Of a stretch of DNA of 64,000 nucleotides, positions 11,390 to 22,845 are shown one piece after another. The position numbers and the translations under genes are program-made. Under the pieces are notes generated by a model that saw only the letters and a list, made by a program, of their open reading frames with translations, searched no databases and was not told where the DNA came from. How positions within the stretch are numbered: position 1 is the stretch's first letter; every line of letters starts with the position of its first letter. Source of the DNA: Papio anubis (lineage: Eukaryota > Chordata > Mammalia > Primates > Cercopithecidae); the NCBI RefSeq assembly GCF_008728515.1, contig NC_044976.1, positions 211,855,467 through 211,919,466 of the forward strand, given 5' to 3'.

Positions 11390-12350
11390 CAGACAACCTA
11401 CAGAATGGAAGAAAATTTTTGTAATCTATCCATCTGACAAAGGGCTAATATCGAGTCTACAGGAAACTTAAACAAATTTGTAAGAAATAAAAAAAAAAAA
11501 AACCAACTCCATTAAAAAGTGGGCAAAGGACATGAACAGACACTTCTCAAAAGAAGACATTCATGTGGCCAAACATGAAAATAAGCTCAACATCATTGAT
11601 CATTAGAGAAATGCAAATCAAAACTACAATGAGATATCATCTCATGTTAGTCAGAATGGTGATTATTAAAAAGTCAAGAAAAAACAGATGCTGGTGAGGT
11701 TGCATGGAAAAAGGAACACTTTCACACTGTTGGTGGGAATATAAATTAGTTCAACCATTGTGGAAGAGAGTGTGACAATTCCTCAAAGATCTAGAACCGG
11801 AAATACCATTTGATCCAGCAATCCCATTACTGGGTATATACCCAAAGGAATATAAATCATTCTATTATAAAGATACATGCATGCGTATGTTCACTGCAGC
11901 ACTATTCACAATAGCAAAGACATGGAATCAACCAAAATGCCCATCAATGATAGATGGATAAAGAAAATGTAGTACATATACCCCATGGAATACTATGCAG
12001 TCATAAAAAGGAACAAGATCATGTCCTCTGGAGGGACATGAATGGAGCTGGAGGCCATTATCCTTGGCAAACTAACTCAGGAAAAGAAAACCCAACACTG
12101 CATGTTCTCACTTATAAGTGGGAGCTGAACGATGAGAACACATGGACACAGGGCGGGAAACAACATACACTAGGGCCTGTAGGTGGTGAGGGGTCGGAGG
12201 AGGGAAAAGGAGACAGGAATAGCTAAAGGATACTGAGCTTAGTACCTAGGTGATGGTTGATCTCTGCAGCAAACCATCACGGCACATATTTACCTATGTA
12301 ACAAACCTGCACATCCTGGACATGTGCCCTGGAACTTAAAAGTTGAAGAA
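11390..12350 (+). mobile_element. 5'-truncated L1P, ORF2 end and 3' UTR
   Basis: Colinear with primate L1 from 'gacaacctacagaatgg' through 'aaatgcaaatcaaaactaca', 'ccattactgggtatatac', 'atggaatactatgcag' and 'catgttctcacttataag' to 'cctggaacttaaaag'. The piece encodes the C-terminal end of the ORF2 endonuclease/reverse transcriptase, but frames are broken by indels and stops, so it is inert. Confidence 0.92.
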
Positions 12351-12639
12351 CTTAAAAACCATGGGTTCCCACTATCTCAAATCCCAATTCACATCCAAAG
12401 TTCATTTTTCACTTCCCCTTTTCATTTTTGTAAAAATTCTCTTCACTCATAGTAAGAAATCTGGTTCCCGGTATATTTATTATTTGTATGTATTTGCTCA
12501 ATTCCCCGATATATAATCAATCTGCCAACACTGCTAGACTATTGCCTCCCTCAAACAGCTTCCCCACTTAGCTCCAAACCACCAATGCCTCCGACAAGTA
12601 TTAGGGGAGGAAAACAGGAAGGGTGCTTCAACTTTTCAG

Positions 12640-13400
12640 ATCTATTGCTCTGGCTGCTGGCTGAGAATAGACTTGAAGAGGACGAGAGTAGAATCCAGAA
12701 GAACAGTTAGGAGTCCATCTATTCACCAGTTCAGACAAGAGACAAATGACTTAAGAGATAAAAATAAGTGACAGAATCCAAAATTTGTCTTGGAGTTAGA
12801 ACTGGAGAGGTAGCTGATGAGTCGGCTGTTTGGGGTGGGTGTGAGGGAAAGGAGGAACGGTGGGTGATTCCCAGGGTTTGACTCAGGCAACTGATGTGGA
12901 GCTTTGACAGAAAAAACAAAAAAACAAACAAAAAAAAAACTGAGCATAGAAGAGGTTTGGAATGAGGTGAAAGTTATCAAGGGTTGTATTTTGGAATTTT
13001 TATGTAAGATTCCTGTTAATATCCAACGGGCCACGCCAAGTCAATAGGTGAAGATTGACATCATCGGTTTCAGTAAACATGGCATTTAATATTGTGGGAC
13101 TAAAAGAGATCAGGGAAAGAATGGAGATAAAAATGAAAAGTGAGCCCGAGGCCAAGCCCTACAGCACTGCGTCAGAGAGAGGAAGGTGAGAGGAGGATGA
13201 GCCAAGAACAGAAAGACAGGAGAGGCTGTGAGGTGGGAATGTAATTGTGGCCAGGACAGTGGTGGCCTGGAAGCTAAGAAAAGACAGTGTTTCAAGCAGG
13301 AGGGAACATCTAACTCTGCCCCAAGTTGCTAAGCTGTCAAGTCGAGAAAGAGAAGTGCCTAATAGACTTGGCTTCAAGGAGATTGTAGAAAGAGCTTGAT
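12640..13400 (-). mobile_element. L2 LINE fragment
   Basis: Read on the minus strand it follows the L2 3' half. Plus-strand landmarks are 'gctctggctgctg', 'gtccatctattcaccagtt' (degenerate), 'aggtagctgatgag', 'gtttcaagcaggagggaac' and 'gttgctaagctgtcaag'. These all correspond to the complement of the L2 consensus, where the same phrases occur in the same order. Confidence 0.7.
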
Positions 13401-13973
13401 AAAAGCATTTTTCTGGTGTGATAAGGATGGTTGGAGAAACACTGAACAATGAATGGAAAATGTCTTTCTGGCAATATGGGGGAACTAGTTATCAGGAGAA
13501 ACTTTCCTGACTGAAAACATATAAAACAGTTAAGACATTTATTACATTAGTATTTTATATTAAAAATAGGTATAAAGCACCCTCAGGAAAATGAGAGCTT
13601 TAATTATGTTTCATCAAAATAAATATTGATGGTTATTAATTATATTCAGAAAGGTTTTACATCTATTCTGTTAAATGTCTTCAAGGACTGATATGTTTTT
13701 AGCAAAATATTTGCAAGTGTAAATATCATTTCTCTTAGATTTAAAGTGATAGCTTTCAGGACAGAATTAGCTTCTTCATTGAATTTTGATTTGTGTTAGA
13801 AACAAATGTCAGCTGTCTACCAAATGTGGATCTAGCACATCATTCTCCGGCACTTTCCTTTTCTCTCAATCTTAGCAGCTGCTGAAATGGAATCAGTGAT
13901 TCTATCTCAGTTCTGAGAGTCCCACAGTTTTTATCTTGAATTTTTTTCATCTCTCATTAGTAAGCGCTTCTCA
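13401..13973. other. Unassigned A+T-rich stretch
   Basis: Nothing recognised. Confidence 0.4.
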
Positions 13974-14105
13974 TTTTTTTACAATTTATTTTTGCTTTTA
14001 TAATTATTTTTAATTGACACAATCAATGTACATATTTATGGGACACAGTGTGATATTTTGATACATGTATACAAAGTGTAATGATGACATCTCAAATTGT
14101 TTCCT
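13974..14105 (-). mobile_element. L1 (L1MA/PB-like) 3' end
   Basis: The reverse complement reads 'tgtatacatgtatcaaaat', 'cccataaatatgtaca' and 'gtcaattaaaaataat', the classic terminal L1 3' UTR, followed by an A-rich end. It shares strand with, and directly continues from, the DDX55 retrocopy at 14,110-15,610. Confidence 0.75.
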
Positions 14106-14109
14106 TTAT

Positions 14110-15610
14110 TAATTCAATTTATTTTTAACTTTCGAGACTTTGGTATATTTAAGAAGTTTCTCTATGTCCTCATTTTTATATCAAAACCCCTTTTCTCTTT
14201 TTCCTTGTTTTTTGTTTACTTTTTTCCCCTTTTTTTCCTTTTTCTGGAGGGAGTGGGGTTTCTGCTTGGACCATGCTTTAATTTTATAAATATCTTTCTC
14301 CCGCATTTTCTGTTCAATTTCTTCTTTTCTTTGCAGTAGCAGAAGCTTCTGCCTAAGCTTTTGTCTAATTTTATCTTTAAATGAAAGCTGGCTGTGTCAA
14401 TTTTTATAAATACAAAATCTGCAGACTACTTTCCCCTTAGTCCTAGCATTTTGGGCATCCTTAGAAGGGCAAAATCTTGCCAAGACTAGAAAAATCAAGA
14501 TTCTTTAATTTGAAGACAAGTCTGCATTCAGGCTTTGCATAATCTTAAGCACATGACACAAAAATCTTGCACCTTTCAAACACAGCTCTGCCTGCCAGAG
14601 CCATGGACTGGCAGGGCTTTGGAAAAGACCCACTGCATTTTCCTGAGGTTTCTTCCATGTACTGTTTTTGTTTGCTTGTTAAAATACAAGGAAATTGTTG
14701 TAGGTACTTCCTGGAAAGTAAAAATCCAAGCAGTTGGCTTCCACCATCACATCAAGCTGTCTGGCCACAGAGCCCAACACAAAAGCACTTGCATTGCTAG
14801 TAGAACCCACTGCACAACCCAACTGACTTTGGCAATGGCTATTTCCTGGGCCACCGCATCGGTGGACTTTAAGATTCCACTTTGCAATTTGCAGAATTTG
14901 GGTTTGTGTTTCTTGTCATCTTTATAATCTTCTCAGGGTCTTTTCACAATATTCCAACCAGTTCCAGGGACTGATTGATAACCAGATGATTTTCCTGGCT
15001 CTGAGTTTGAAGAAAATGCACCATTAAATTACATTCTCTTCTCCTGTACATACTGGGAAATAAAGGAGAAAGAAACTACAGGTGGCTGGGAGTTTCCACG
15101 TGTTGCTGGCTACAGCCACTTCCCCTCACAGGGATCCAGACTGGATCCCAGCTTTTCCACTTCCTGAGTTCTGAGTGGCTGGCAAAAGATGTATTCTCTC
15201 TGCTTTGGCAAAAATTTTAGAATGATATTTATATTCACATCAAATTTCATGTCCAAAAATTTCTGCTTCATCCAACACCAGAACATTAAGGATTGTATCC
15301 ACTGGCTAAATCCAATTCCTTGGTCTTCTCTTTGGGATATGGCCTCCAAGTGAATTAACATTGCCACAATGATGCTTCATCTTATTCATGTACACTTCAG
15401 CATGGTCTCCAGGATTTCTGCCTCAGATACAAATAATCTAAGCAAACTGTGGCAAGTGTTTTGTGAAATGTGACATGATCTCATTTGTTTGGATAGCCAG
15501 TTCCCTTGGTGTGATGATTTGGCTACCACCTATTTCTCCTTAACATCTTTTTTCTTCTTAAAGAAATTTCCAGGATGAAAATAAAAAATGAATTACCTTT
15601 TGATGAAGCA
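14110..15610 (-). pseudogene. DDX55: DDX55 processed pseudogene, 5' and 3' truncated
   Basis: DDX55 is a DEAD-box RNA helicase linked to large-subunit ribosome assembly in the nucleolus. Read on the minus strand, this region aligns piecewise with its mRNA without introns. A surviving frame at 15,110-15,367 gives 'LDMKFDVNINIILKFLPKQR', compared with the helicase segment LDMGFEASINTILEFLPKQR as I recall it, and continues into a TQEVENL-like match. The block at 15,370-15,570 matches the EILLRREEKLKK...TRELAIQIDEV region. Further down come the equivalents of IDIPEVNWVLQYDPPSNAS, MALADRAVFEKGMKAF and FALLRMPKMPELRGK, then the lysine-rich C-terminal tail near 14,130-14,330. Frameshifts, stops and missing codons occur throughout, and the DEAD motif itself falls in a damaged stretch. 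The first ~50-60 codons and the last codons with the stop and 3' UTR are absent. It is a dead retrocopy, not a gene. Assignment rests on recalled protein sequence. Confidence 0.85.
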
Positions 15611-16066
15611 GTACTCTCTCTCTCTCTGGAAATCTACCTTGAAGATACACCCTCACTAAAAGAAACAACACATGCAAAAAATTGTTCACATGGGATTCTT
15701 GCTAGTAGTAAAATATTGGGAAATAAATATTCATCAGCAGAACAAATGGCTAATTCTGAGTCGGAGGAAGGAAAAGTACCAAGTGAGCCTTAGATATTCT
15801 TTTGTGCCAAAAAGCAAGGAAGCTATCAACAACCACTGGAACATGTCTAAAGGATCCAAGAATCAGTTTAAAGAATTGGTTTAAAATCACTGACCAAATT
15901 TGGGACACTTTGAGTAGCAAAAGCAATATTTAATGACTGTAAGTCACTATAAAACACTGAATAAACTAAAAATCTATAAGTCCAGTGATAATCAAAAAAC
16001 AAAAGGAAGAAAAGAAAAATGAAAAATTTTCATTACTATGTATCATCATTACACCAATTTCTTATT
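15611..16066. other. Unassigned stretch
   Basis: A (TC)n run lies at about 15,616-15,628. I see no other feature; it probably flanks the retrocopy insertion. Confidence 0.4.
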
Positions 16067-16072
16067 CTAAAA

Positions 16073-16478
16073 TGTTGGGGAAAAGCTGAGTGTTGGGAGG
16101 GAAACTGAGGCAGGGCTTGCATAATGTCCTCTGGAATATGCCTAGACTTGCTGGCTCCTTGCTGCTAGCCCTCCTAGCCTCCCAGGATCAATTGTATTCC
16201 CATTATCTCAAGTAGCAGAACATGCTCCTCATAAAAGCTAAACTCACAGCTATAGATCATGCACCTTTCCTTTCGACCTCCGCATTCTCACCACCTGTTT
16301 CTTTGTTGAATTACCAATAAATAGCGTGGGCTCCCAGAGCTCAGGGCCTTCAGAGCCTCCATGATCATGATGGCCCCCTGGTCCCACTTCTCTCTCTCAA
16401 ACTGTCTTTTTCTCAATCCTTTGACTCCACCACATTTTGTCACCTCCATGACCTGGTGTTCGGTCTGATCAAACAACA
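16073..16478 (+). mobile_element. ERVK-class solo LTR (MER9/HML-like)
   Basis: A complete 406-bp LTR: it starts 'tgttggggaaaagc' and ends 'gatcaaacaaca' (TG...CA). It contains 'tctcaagtagcagaacatg', 'cacctgtttctttgttg', 'accaataaatagcgtggg' (poly(A) signal) and 'ctcagggccttcagagcctc', the phrasing of MER9/HERVK9-related LTRs. A 6-bp target duplication flanks it: 'ctaaaa' at 16,067-16,072 and 'ttaaaa' at 16,479-16,484, one mismatch. Six bp is the size expected for class II elements. No viral coding sequence remains, so the provirus was lost by LTR-LTR recombination. Confidence 0.82.
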
Positions 16479-16648
16479 TTAAAAATCAAAAATTAAAGGG
16501 AAAGAAGTAAGCATTTACCCTAACTTTTCAGGAGAAATTGTGCCTTATTCCCAGGTGATGAGGGAAAGCTTTTTAAAATAAATGTAGAAGAAATGCTAGA
16601 CTCAGAAAATGATGGTTAACGAGGTATTTGCATGGTGCCAAATATTAC

Positions 16649-17033
16649 TGTATTAGTTTGCTAAAGCGGCTGTAGTGAAATGTCATACACTGAGTGGCTG
16701 AAGTAACAGAAATGTAGTGTCTCTGGGTTCTGGAGTGCAGAGGTTCAGGAACCAAGGCACTGACCAGGCTGTTTCCTCCTGAGAGCTGAGAGAGGGCTCC
16801 ATTCCAGGAGAGGCTTGTAGGAAGGCATCTTCTCCCTAGATGTGTCTCTCTCTGTGTCCAGGTTTCCCTACCTCATAAGAACACCAGTCATATTGGATTA
16901 GGGCTCACCCTAACCACTTTATTTAACTTTATCTCTGCAAAGATCCTATTTCCAAATAAGGTCTCCTTCTGAGGTACTTGGGGGTAGAACTTCAAAATAT
17001 CTTTTTGACAGGGAACACAATTCAACCCAAAAT
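16649..17033 (-). mobile_element. MLT1 (ERVL-MaLR) LTR
   Basis: The reverse complement follows MLT1A/B-type LTRs. On the plus strand: 'tgtattagtttgctaaag', 'agaacaccagtcatattgg', 'attagggctcaccctaa', 'gaggtacttgggggtagaac' and 'cacaattcaaccc'. It is nearly full length. Confidence 0.85.
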
Positions 17034-17870
17034 TACCTTAGAGGTGACTTGCTCATGTTAAAGGAAAACAGGATATGTTTGCAATATAAATATTTGGTGA
17101 TCACAAGCTTTATTAAGTGATCCTTGTGAGCATCAGTAACAGTGGGACAACCTGACCTCGTGTACCTCCTGATGTGACACACTAGGAAGTACACAGCATC
17201 ACCTACACAGTCTGCTGGCCACACACAGCAAACCTGAACCCAGTTCAGTCTGCAGGCCTTCCTTCAGTTTACAGGAAGGAGAATCAAGGCAAATGCAACC
17301 CAAGCATCACAAAGTCATATTCAGACAAATTCAGAATACAAAGCGCTCTACAACACATCTGAGCTGCAGACAACGGCATAAAAATAAATGTATCAGAACT
17401 TCTCTAGAATAGCTTTTAAAAAAATCAGATCAATAAGTAACAATATATGGCTCTTGACTGTACTCTGGTTAGGGAAAACGGGGGCTTTATAATAGAATTT
17501 TGAGACAATTGAGATTTGAATAGAGACTGAATATTAGGGAAGTAGTGGGACCACGTGCTTCCTGATGTACAGGTATTGTACAACGTTTTATAGAGACTGT
17601 CCCTATTTTTAGGGGAAGTAGAGGAAGTGTCATGTTGTCTGCAAAATAGTTTCAAATGGGTTTTGTTACATCAATTTGTCATCACTGGAAGAGATTGTCA
17701 CACCAACCCTTTACTCTGAAAATTCATGATCAAAGGGAAAAGGGGGAAATTATACTCACAGCAGATTTGGCAAATCTTAACAACTGTTGAATATAAATGC
17801 GAGAATATACGAGTGATCATTTTCTTTTGAAAAATTTCACAATAAAAAGTTGGAAGAAAAAGATCTAATT
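17034..17870. other. Unassigned stretch
   Basis: No gene seen. The last ~60 bp ('aaaatttcacaataaaaa') may be the tail of an older L1 lying before the next fragment. Confidence 0.4.
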
Positions 17871-17874
17871 AAAT

Positions 17875-18418
17875 AGATACTCCTGTTCACGGATAAAAGA
17901 ACTTAATTTCATTCTCACCAAAGTGTCTCATCTATTAGATGCACGTACACTCAAAATCCCAGCAGGGTTGTGTGTGTATCACTTGATAAGCTAATTCTAA
18001 ATTGTACATGTATTTCAAAAGGGCCAGAAAATAGTCAAGATCCTCTTGAAGGAGATTAATAATGTGAGATTTTCCCTGCCATATATCAAGACTCCTAACA
18101 AGGCTAAAAGTGATTCCAACAATGTGGTATTACTGCAGGGATAGAAAAATATACCAATGGAACAGAACTGAGAATCTGGAAGCATAGAAGCACAGAATTT
18201 AGGATAGTGATGATGTCCAGGGCAGAGGGTAGGGTGGAAGAGGGATAAGATTGCAGAGATACCTACAAGGATTTCAGCATTCTAGAAATGTTTTATTTCT
18301 TAGGCTGGTGATGTGTGTATAAGGGTTCAGTTTATTATTCTTTGAATAATACATATTATGTATTTTTATATATTTTGTATAAAATTATATATGGTATATA
18401 TAAAAATAAAAATGGAAT
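17875..18418 (+). mobile_element. Old L1M fragment, ORF2 joined to 3' UTR
   Basis: The ORF2 part: 'gttcacggataaaaga', 'tcaaaatcccagcaggg', 'tgataagctaattctaaa', 'aatgtggtattactgcag', 'accaatggaacagaactgag'. It then jumps directly to the 3' UTR: 'ttctagaaatgttttatttc' and 'tttattattctttgaata'. An internal deletion removed the sequence between. Confidence 0.7.
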
Positions 18419-18433
18419 TAAGTGGCAAAAATC

Positions 18434-18472
18434 TGTTTATAGGAATTAAAAGGTTTATAGGAATTAAAAGGT
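18434..18472. repeat. Two-copy 18-bp tandem duplication
   Basis: 'gtttataggaattaaaag' occurs twice in direct tandem, apart from the shared boundary base. It is too short to be a satellite and is a local slippage product. Confidence 0.85.
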
Positions 18473-18479
18473 AGCAATA

Positions 18480-19392
18480 AAAAGTATGGAAAACTCTTTA
18501 AAGAAACTTTAAAGAATGAAAGAAAGAAACTTTCATTATGAAGGAAAACTAAGCATTAAGACTGCAGTTGACAGAGGCTGAAAAGGTAGGGCTTGGTCTT
18601 GTTTGCTAGGTTGTTTTTTTACTGCCACAAAAGATCCCACAGAAAGGGAAATATTGATAATGCAGGAGAAAAAGGCAATGATTGTAAATGCCACAGCACA
18701 GCCAGAGGGGTTGACTTAGATTAGATCAGAGACATTTTCAGAGGGACAACAGAAACTATTGTCACAGGGGTAGAAAGCATTTCAGATTTCAGGTTGGAAA
18801 CAAAAATGCTCTGGGTTGTCGGCTTCTCCTGCTTCAATGAAATACTAGACAAAACCATTAATCTAGAAGATAGTGTGATTGCAGAAGGGGATGTGAGGTT
18901 TAAGAGAAGAAGGAGTGAAAAGGCCTTTTGCAGGGAATAGGAAAGTCAACGCTTCAGGAAAATGTAGGAGGATGGCTGTGCCATGATGAGCACCTATGTG
19001 AAATGTGTAGTTCTGAATTTACAGTGAAATGGGTCAGCACAGCTCTGACATTTTCCCTAGCTACTTTTACTTCAGAAGATGCTTCGGTGGTTTCCATTAG
19101 GTAACCACCTAAGGATTCAGTCAAGGACGCAAACGTAAGCACAGACCATGGAAGGCAGGTGGCGCAAGGTAGGAATAGAAGACTGAAGGGAGTTATGGAT
19201 ATTTTTTTAAAGTAGTGGATGGAATTCCACATGTGGGCTAAGAATTACTGAGGTGGCATGGTAGAGGAAATATACATAGAATGTTCGGTACAAGGTGATG
19301 CTATTCTTGCTAATAATACAACCTCAGATGTAACCATATGAATGGCTGACTGAGATGGTAAGGAAGAAATGACTACTAAAAAAATCATTGAG
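18480..19392. other. Unassigned stretch
   Basis: No recognised gene. The texture resembles an old LINE, perhaps L2 minus strand, but I cannot place it on a consensus. Confidence 0.35.
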
Positions 19393-19395
19393 ATT

Positions 19396-19668
19396 AGGAA
19401 GCCGAGGCTGGTGGATCACGAGGTCAGGAGTTCAAGACCGGCCTCGCCAGGATGGTGAAACCCCATCTCTACTAAAAAATACAAACATTAGCCAGGCGTG
19501 GTGGTGGGTGCCTGTAATCCCAGCTACTCAGGAGGCTGAGGCAGAGAATTGCTTGAACTTGGGAGGTAGAGGTTGCAGTGAGCTGAGATTGCACCACTGC
19601 ACTCCAGGCTGGTGATAGAGTGAGACTCTGTCTCAAAAAATAAAACCAAACAAAATAAAATAAAAGTT
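19396..19668 (+). mobile_element. 5'-truncated Alu
   Basis: It begins inside the left arm at 'aggaagccgaggctgg' and runs to 'gagactctgtctc' plus a (TAAAA)-type tail. 'gatcacgaggtcagg' suggests an Sc/Y-type body. Confidence 0.88.
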
Positions 19669-19682
19669 AAATCAAATTATAT

Positions 19683-19760
19683 AGCCGAGATCATGCCACT
19701 GCACTCCAGGCTGGTGACAGAGCGAGACTCCATCTCAAAAAAAAAAAAAAAAAAAAAAAA
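19683..19760 (+). mobile_element. Second Alu 3' end fragment
   Basis: Only the last ~55 bp of an Alu ('agccgagatcatgccactgc' to 'gagactccatctc') plus a 20+ A tail. Like the preceding Alu it has 'ccaggctggtga(c/t)agag' in place of the consensus 'ccagcctgggcgacagag', so the two ends are probably duplicates of each other. Confidence 0.85.
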
Positions 19761-19761
19761 A

Positions 19762-20584
19762 TTGAGAAACTAGGGTATTAAATGAAGACTTAAAATTGAT
19801 GTCAAGGTCACTAGGAATAATAACATGAATCTGGAAATAAGAAATTCTGTGAAACTGCAAGCCACTTTTCAACTGTGATTTATAACCAATGTCCTAACTT
19901 TTTAAGTACTTTTTCTAAGTGTAAAACTGTATTTATACATCTTAAATGCCAGCTCCCTGGTATACATGTTACCTTGTGACTGATTTGCTAACTAATAAAG
20001 AGAGCATTTGTAATTTAATACGCATCTTAGAATTACCCATACTCTAAAAAGGTTTTCGTTATCCAAAACAACAGTCTGCATAAGTTGGGCCATCAATGTA
20101 GTATCTCTCTCTTCCAAAGGACTCTGTTTAGATAATATTTATTAAGCTAACATGTTAACACATGGTGTCTAATAAAATCCCAAAAGAGTGATGAATACCT
20201 CACTGTGCTGGGGAAAAAAATAAAACTCTCAAGTACCCCAAGGGGGGTAAAGAAAATCTGTTTAAGGTTTTCAGAGCTGTATTCAAGCAGCAGATGGAGG
20301 AATAAATGTGCCACTTAGAATTCCTATACCCTTCCTTGGGCAATATAAAGTGATATAAGAAAGGCCAAACTGGCTTGAAAAATAATCATCCACTCCAGCA
20401 GCCTCTCTACAATGACCAGAGTTAGGATTCATGAGGGATTAATAAACAGTGGGCCCCTAATGTATTTAAACATTCTCTTAATAGCCACAAGGGGTTGGCA
20501 AACATGGATTTACCTATAACCCACAAAACCTAAATGTAGGCTACCATTCTACCATTGTTTTTTATGAGCTAAAGAGGCCATACA
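19762..20584. other. Unassigned stretch
   Basis: No gene or named repeat seen. Confidence 0.4.
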
Positions 20585-20672
20585 AGGTAATACAAGTCTC
20601 ACCGGTAATACAAGGTAATACAAGTCTCACCGGTAATACAAGGTAATACAAGTCTCACCGGTAATACAAGTC
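20585..20672. repeat. 28-bp minisatellite, about 3 copies
   Basis: The unit 'ggtaatacaagtctcacc' plus 'ggtaatacaa' (28 bp) repeats about 3.1 times with essentially no sequence drift. It is itself built from a doubled 'ggtaatacaa' core. The lack of divergence points to a young and possibly length-variable array. Confidence 0.88.
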
Positions 20673-20757
20673 TGGTGTTCTGCAGGAAATTCTTAGACTC
20701 CACTGTATACTATTGCTAGAGTGTACAAAATGTGTCATATACTCTGCTAGGAATAAT

Positions 20758-21003
20758 GATACAAATAATAATAATTATTATTATTATTGAGATGGAATCT
20801 CACTTTGTCTCCCATGCTGGGGTGCAGTGGCGCCATCTCAGCTCACTGCAGCCTCTGCCTCTTGAGTTCAAGAGATTTTCCTGCCTCAGCCTCCTGAGTA
20901 GCTGGGATTGCAGGTATCCCACCACCACACCTGGCTAATTTTTGTATTTTTAGTAGAGACAGGGTTTCACCTTGTTGGCCAGGCTGGTCTCGAAGATACA
21001 AAT
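20758..21003 (-). mobile_element. 5'-truncated Alu with target duplication
   Basis: The Alu body runs from 'gagatggaatctcac' (after an (ATT)n run) to 'ggccaggctggtctcga'; the first ~85 bp of the element are missing. Direct repeats 'gatacaaat' at 20,758-20,766 and 20,995-21,003 bound it, so the truncation happened at insertion rather than by later deletion. Confidence 0.88.
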
Positions 21004-22254
21004 TATTAAAGCTCCTCCTTAGGGTAACCTGTCCAGATAAGGAGAGATTCTGGTCAACTTAAGCAGAGAGAAACAAGGAGAAATACTAAAAACATACTGG
21101 TTCCCTTGTTCTATGCTTGACTTTCTTTTTTAACTCTCACAGAGTTCTTAGATTCAAACTTTACATCTTTATTCTGGTGGCAAATAAAAGGATATAATTT
21201 TAAAACATTCCACGAGCAAAAGCCTGAAAAGTACCATTTCCTTGATGCCGAGGTCAAAGTGACCTTGGTGTAATTGTTTATTCCAGTGACAGAAAGGTTG
21301 AAAATAATAGAGATGATGGTGCACAGCTGAGGGCTAAAGCAACAGAATAAAAATATCTGATTCCATGTTAGTACTGTCACAGGAAAAACATAAAGTTCTT
21401 GTATTTTAATATGTGGTTTGGCATGAAATCAGTCCCCAATCAGAGCCACTAAAAGTATGCCTGACTTAGCCTGCAGGAAGATTATGTTCTTCCTAACAAG
21501 AGACAATCTCAATTCTTCACGTTAAGCACCCCGAGAAATGACAGAAGGAACATGATGAGACCTAAAATGACAAGCAAAGGATGAAATTCAAGTTTTTATG
21601 GTAGTCAAAAGTTGTGGCTCTGGTTGTGGTATTTCTGTCTGTAGTATCTGTGTCAAGAGCTATAGAGGAGGGTCTGGGGCAATGGATTTTTCTGCAGTTT
21701 AGTGTGGGAGTTCATTACAATAAAGTGACCATTAGTTCAGTATCACTCTAATGTGGCAAAGTAATATAAACAGGAAAAAAAGAACAAGTGGGATTTTTTT
21801 CTCCTAAAAACCCCGATTTAAAAAAATGTATTTTAAAAAATAAGGGCATTTTAAACATATAAAAGTTGAGAGAACGACAAAAGGGGAAAGTATTGTTTAG
21901 ACGGAGAATTTCGTTTAGTTTATAGGAGGGGAGGCAGACATCAAGAAGTTAATTGTGGAAAGGTTTGTATTCTTTTAATTGCAGAAGTGAAGGTATAGTC
22001 AATATCAAAAACCAATTTGACCAAAGAGAAGTTTCCACAGGGTTTTCTGGTACCCATTCTGTATTTGATTGTCCTAGAAATAGAATATCCACCTTATGGA
22101 AAGGAAAGTTTAATGCAAAGGAAGCAAATAGTAATCAGTTGCCAGGGCACACATGATATACTCAGCTCTGTCTTGGGCAATGTTTTGGGGAGCAGTTAGG
22201 GAGGAACATGTCTGGCTGTCAAACAGCAATGCCATGCACAGGAACACTAAAACA
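21004..22254. other. Unassigned stretch
   Basis: About 1.2 kb with no supported gene or repeat; several short overlapping frames only. Confidence 0.4.
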
Positions 22255-22845
22255 TATAAAAGGCAAAGATTTCTCAAAGAACTTAAAACAGAACCACCAT
22301 TTGACTCAGCAATCCAATTACTGGTTATATACACACAAAAAATAAATTGTTCTGTCAAAAAGATATATACACTCATGTTCATTGCAGCACCATTCACAAC
22401 AGTAAAGGCATGGAATCAATATAGGTGCCCATCAATAGTGGATTGGATAAAGAAAATACAGTACATATAGAACATGGAATACTATGCAGCCATGAAAAAG
22501 AATAAAGTCATGTCCTTTGCAGAAACATGAATGCAGCTGGAAGTCATTATCCTAAGTGAATTAGCACAGGAACAAACAACCAAATACTGCATGTTCTCAC
22601 CTACAAGTGGGAGCTAAGAACTGGGTACATATGGATATAAAGATGGCAACAACAGACACAGAAGACTACTAGAAAGGGGAGGGAGACAGGGGGCAAGGGT
22701 TGAAAAACTACTTACGGAGTACTACGTTCACTACCTGGCGGATGGGATCATTCATTCATACCATAAACCTCGGTGTTACTTTATATGCCCTGGTCACCAA
22801 CCTGCACATGTACACCCTGAATCTAAAATAAAAGTTAAAATTATG
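22255..22845 (+). mobile_element. 5'-truncated L1P (PB/MA-like) 3' end
   Basis: 'tttgactcagcaatccaatt', 'atggaatactatgcagcc', 'catgttctcacctacaag', 'gatgggatcattcattcat' and 'cctgaatctaaaataaaag' follow the L1 ORF2 end and 3' UTR. Indels and stops break the ORF2 frame. Confidence 0.88.

Noticed and set aside
16073..16478. An intact endogenous retrovirus
   Set aside because: Only one LTR with flanking target repeats; no internal region.
20585..20672. Regular 28-bp repeats resembling a CRISPR array
   Set aside because: The copies are directly tandem with no unique spacers, and the genome is a primate. It is a minisatellite.
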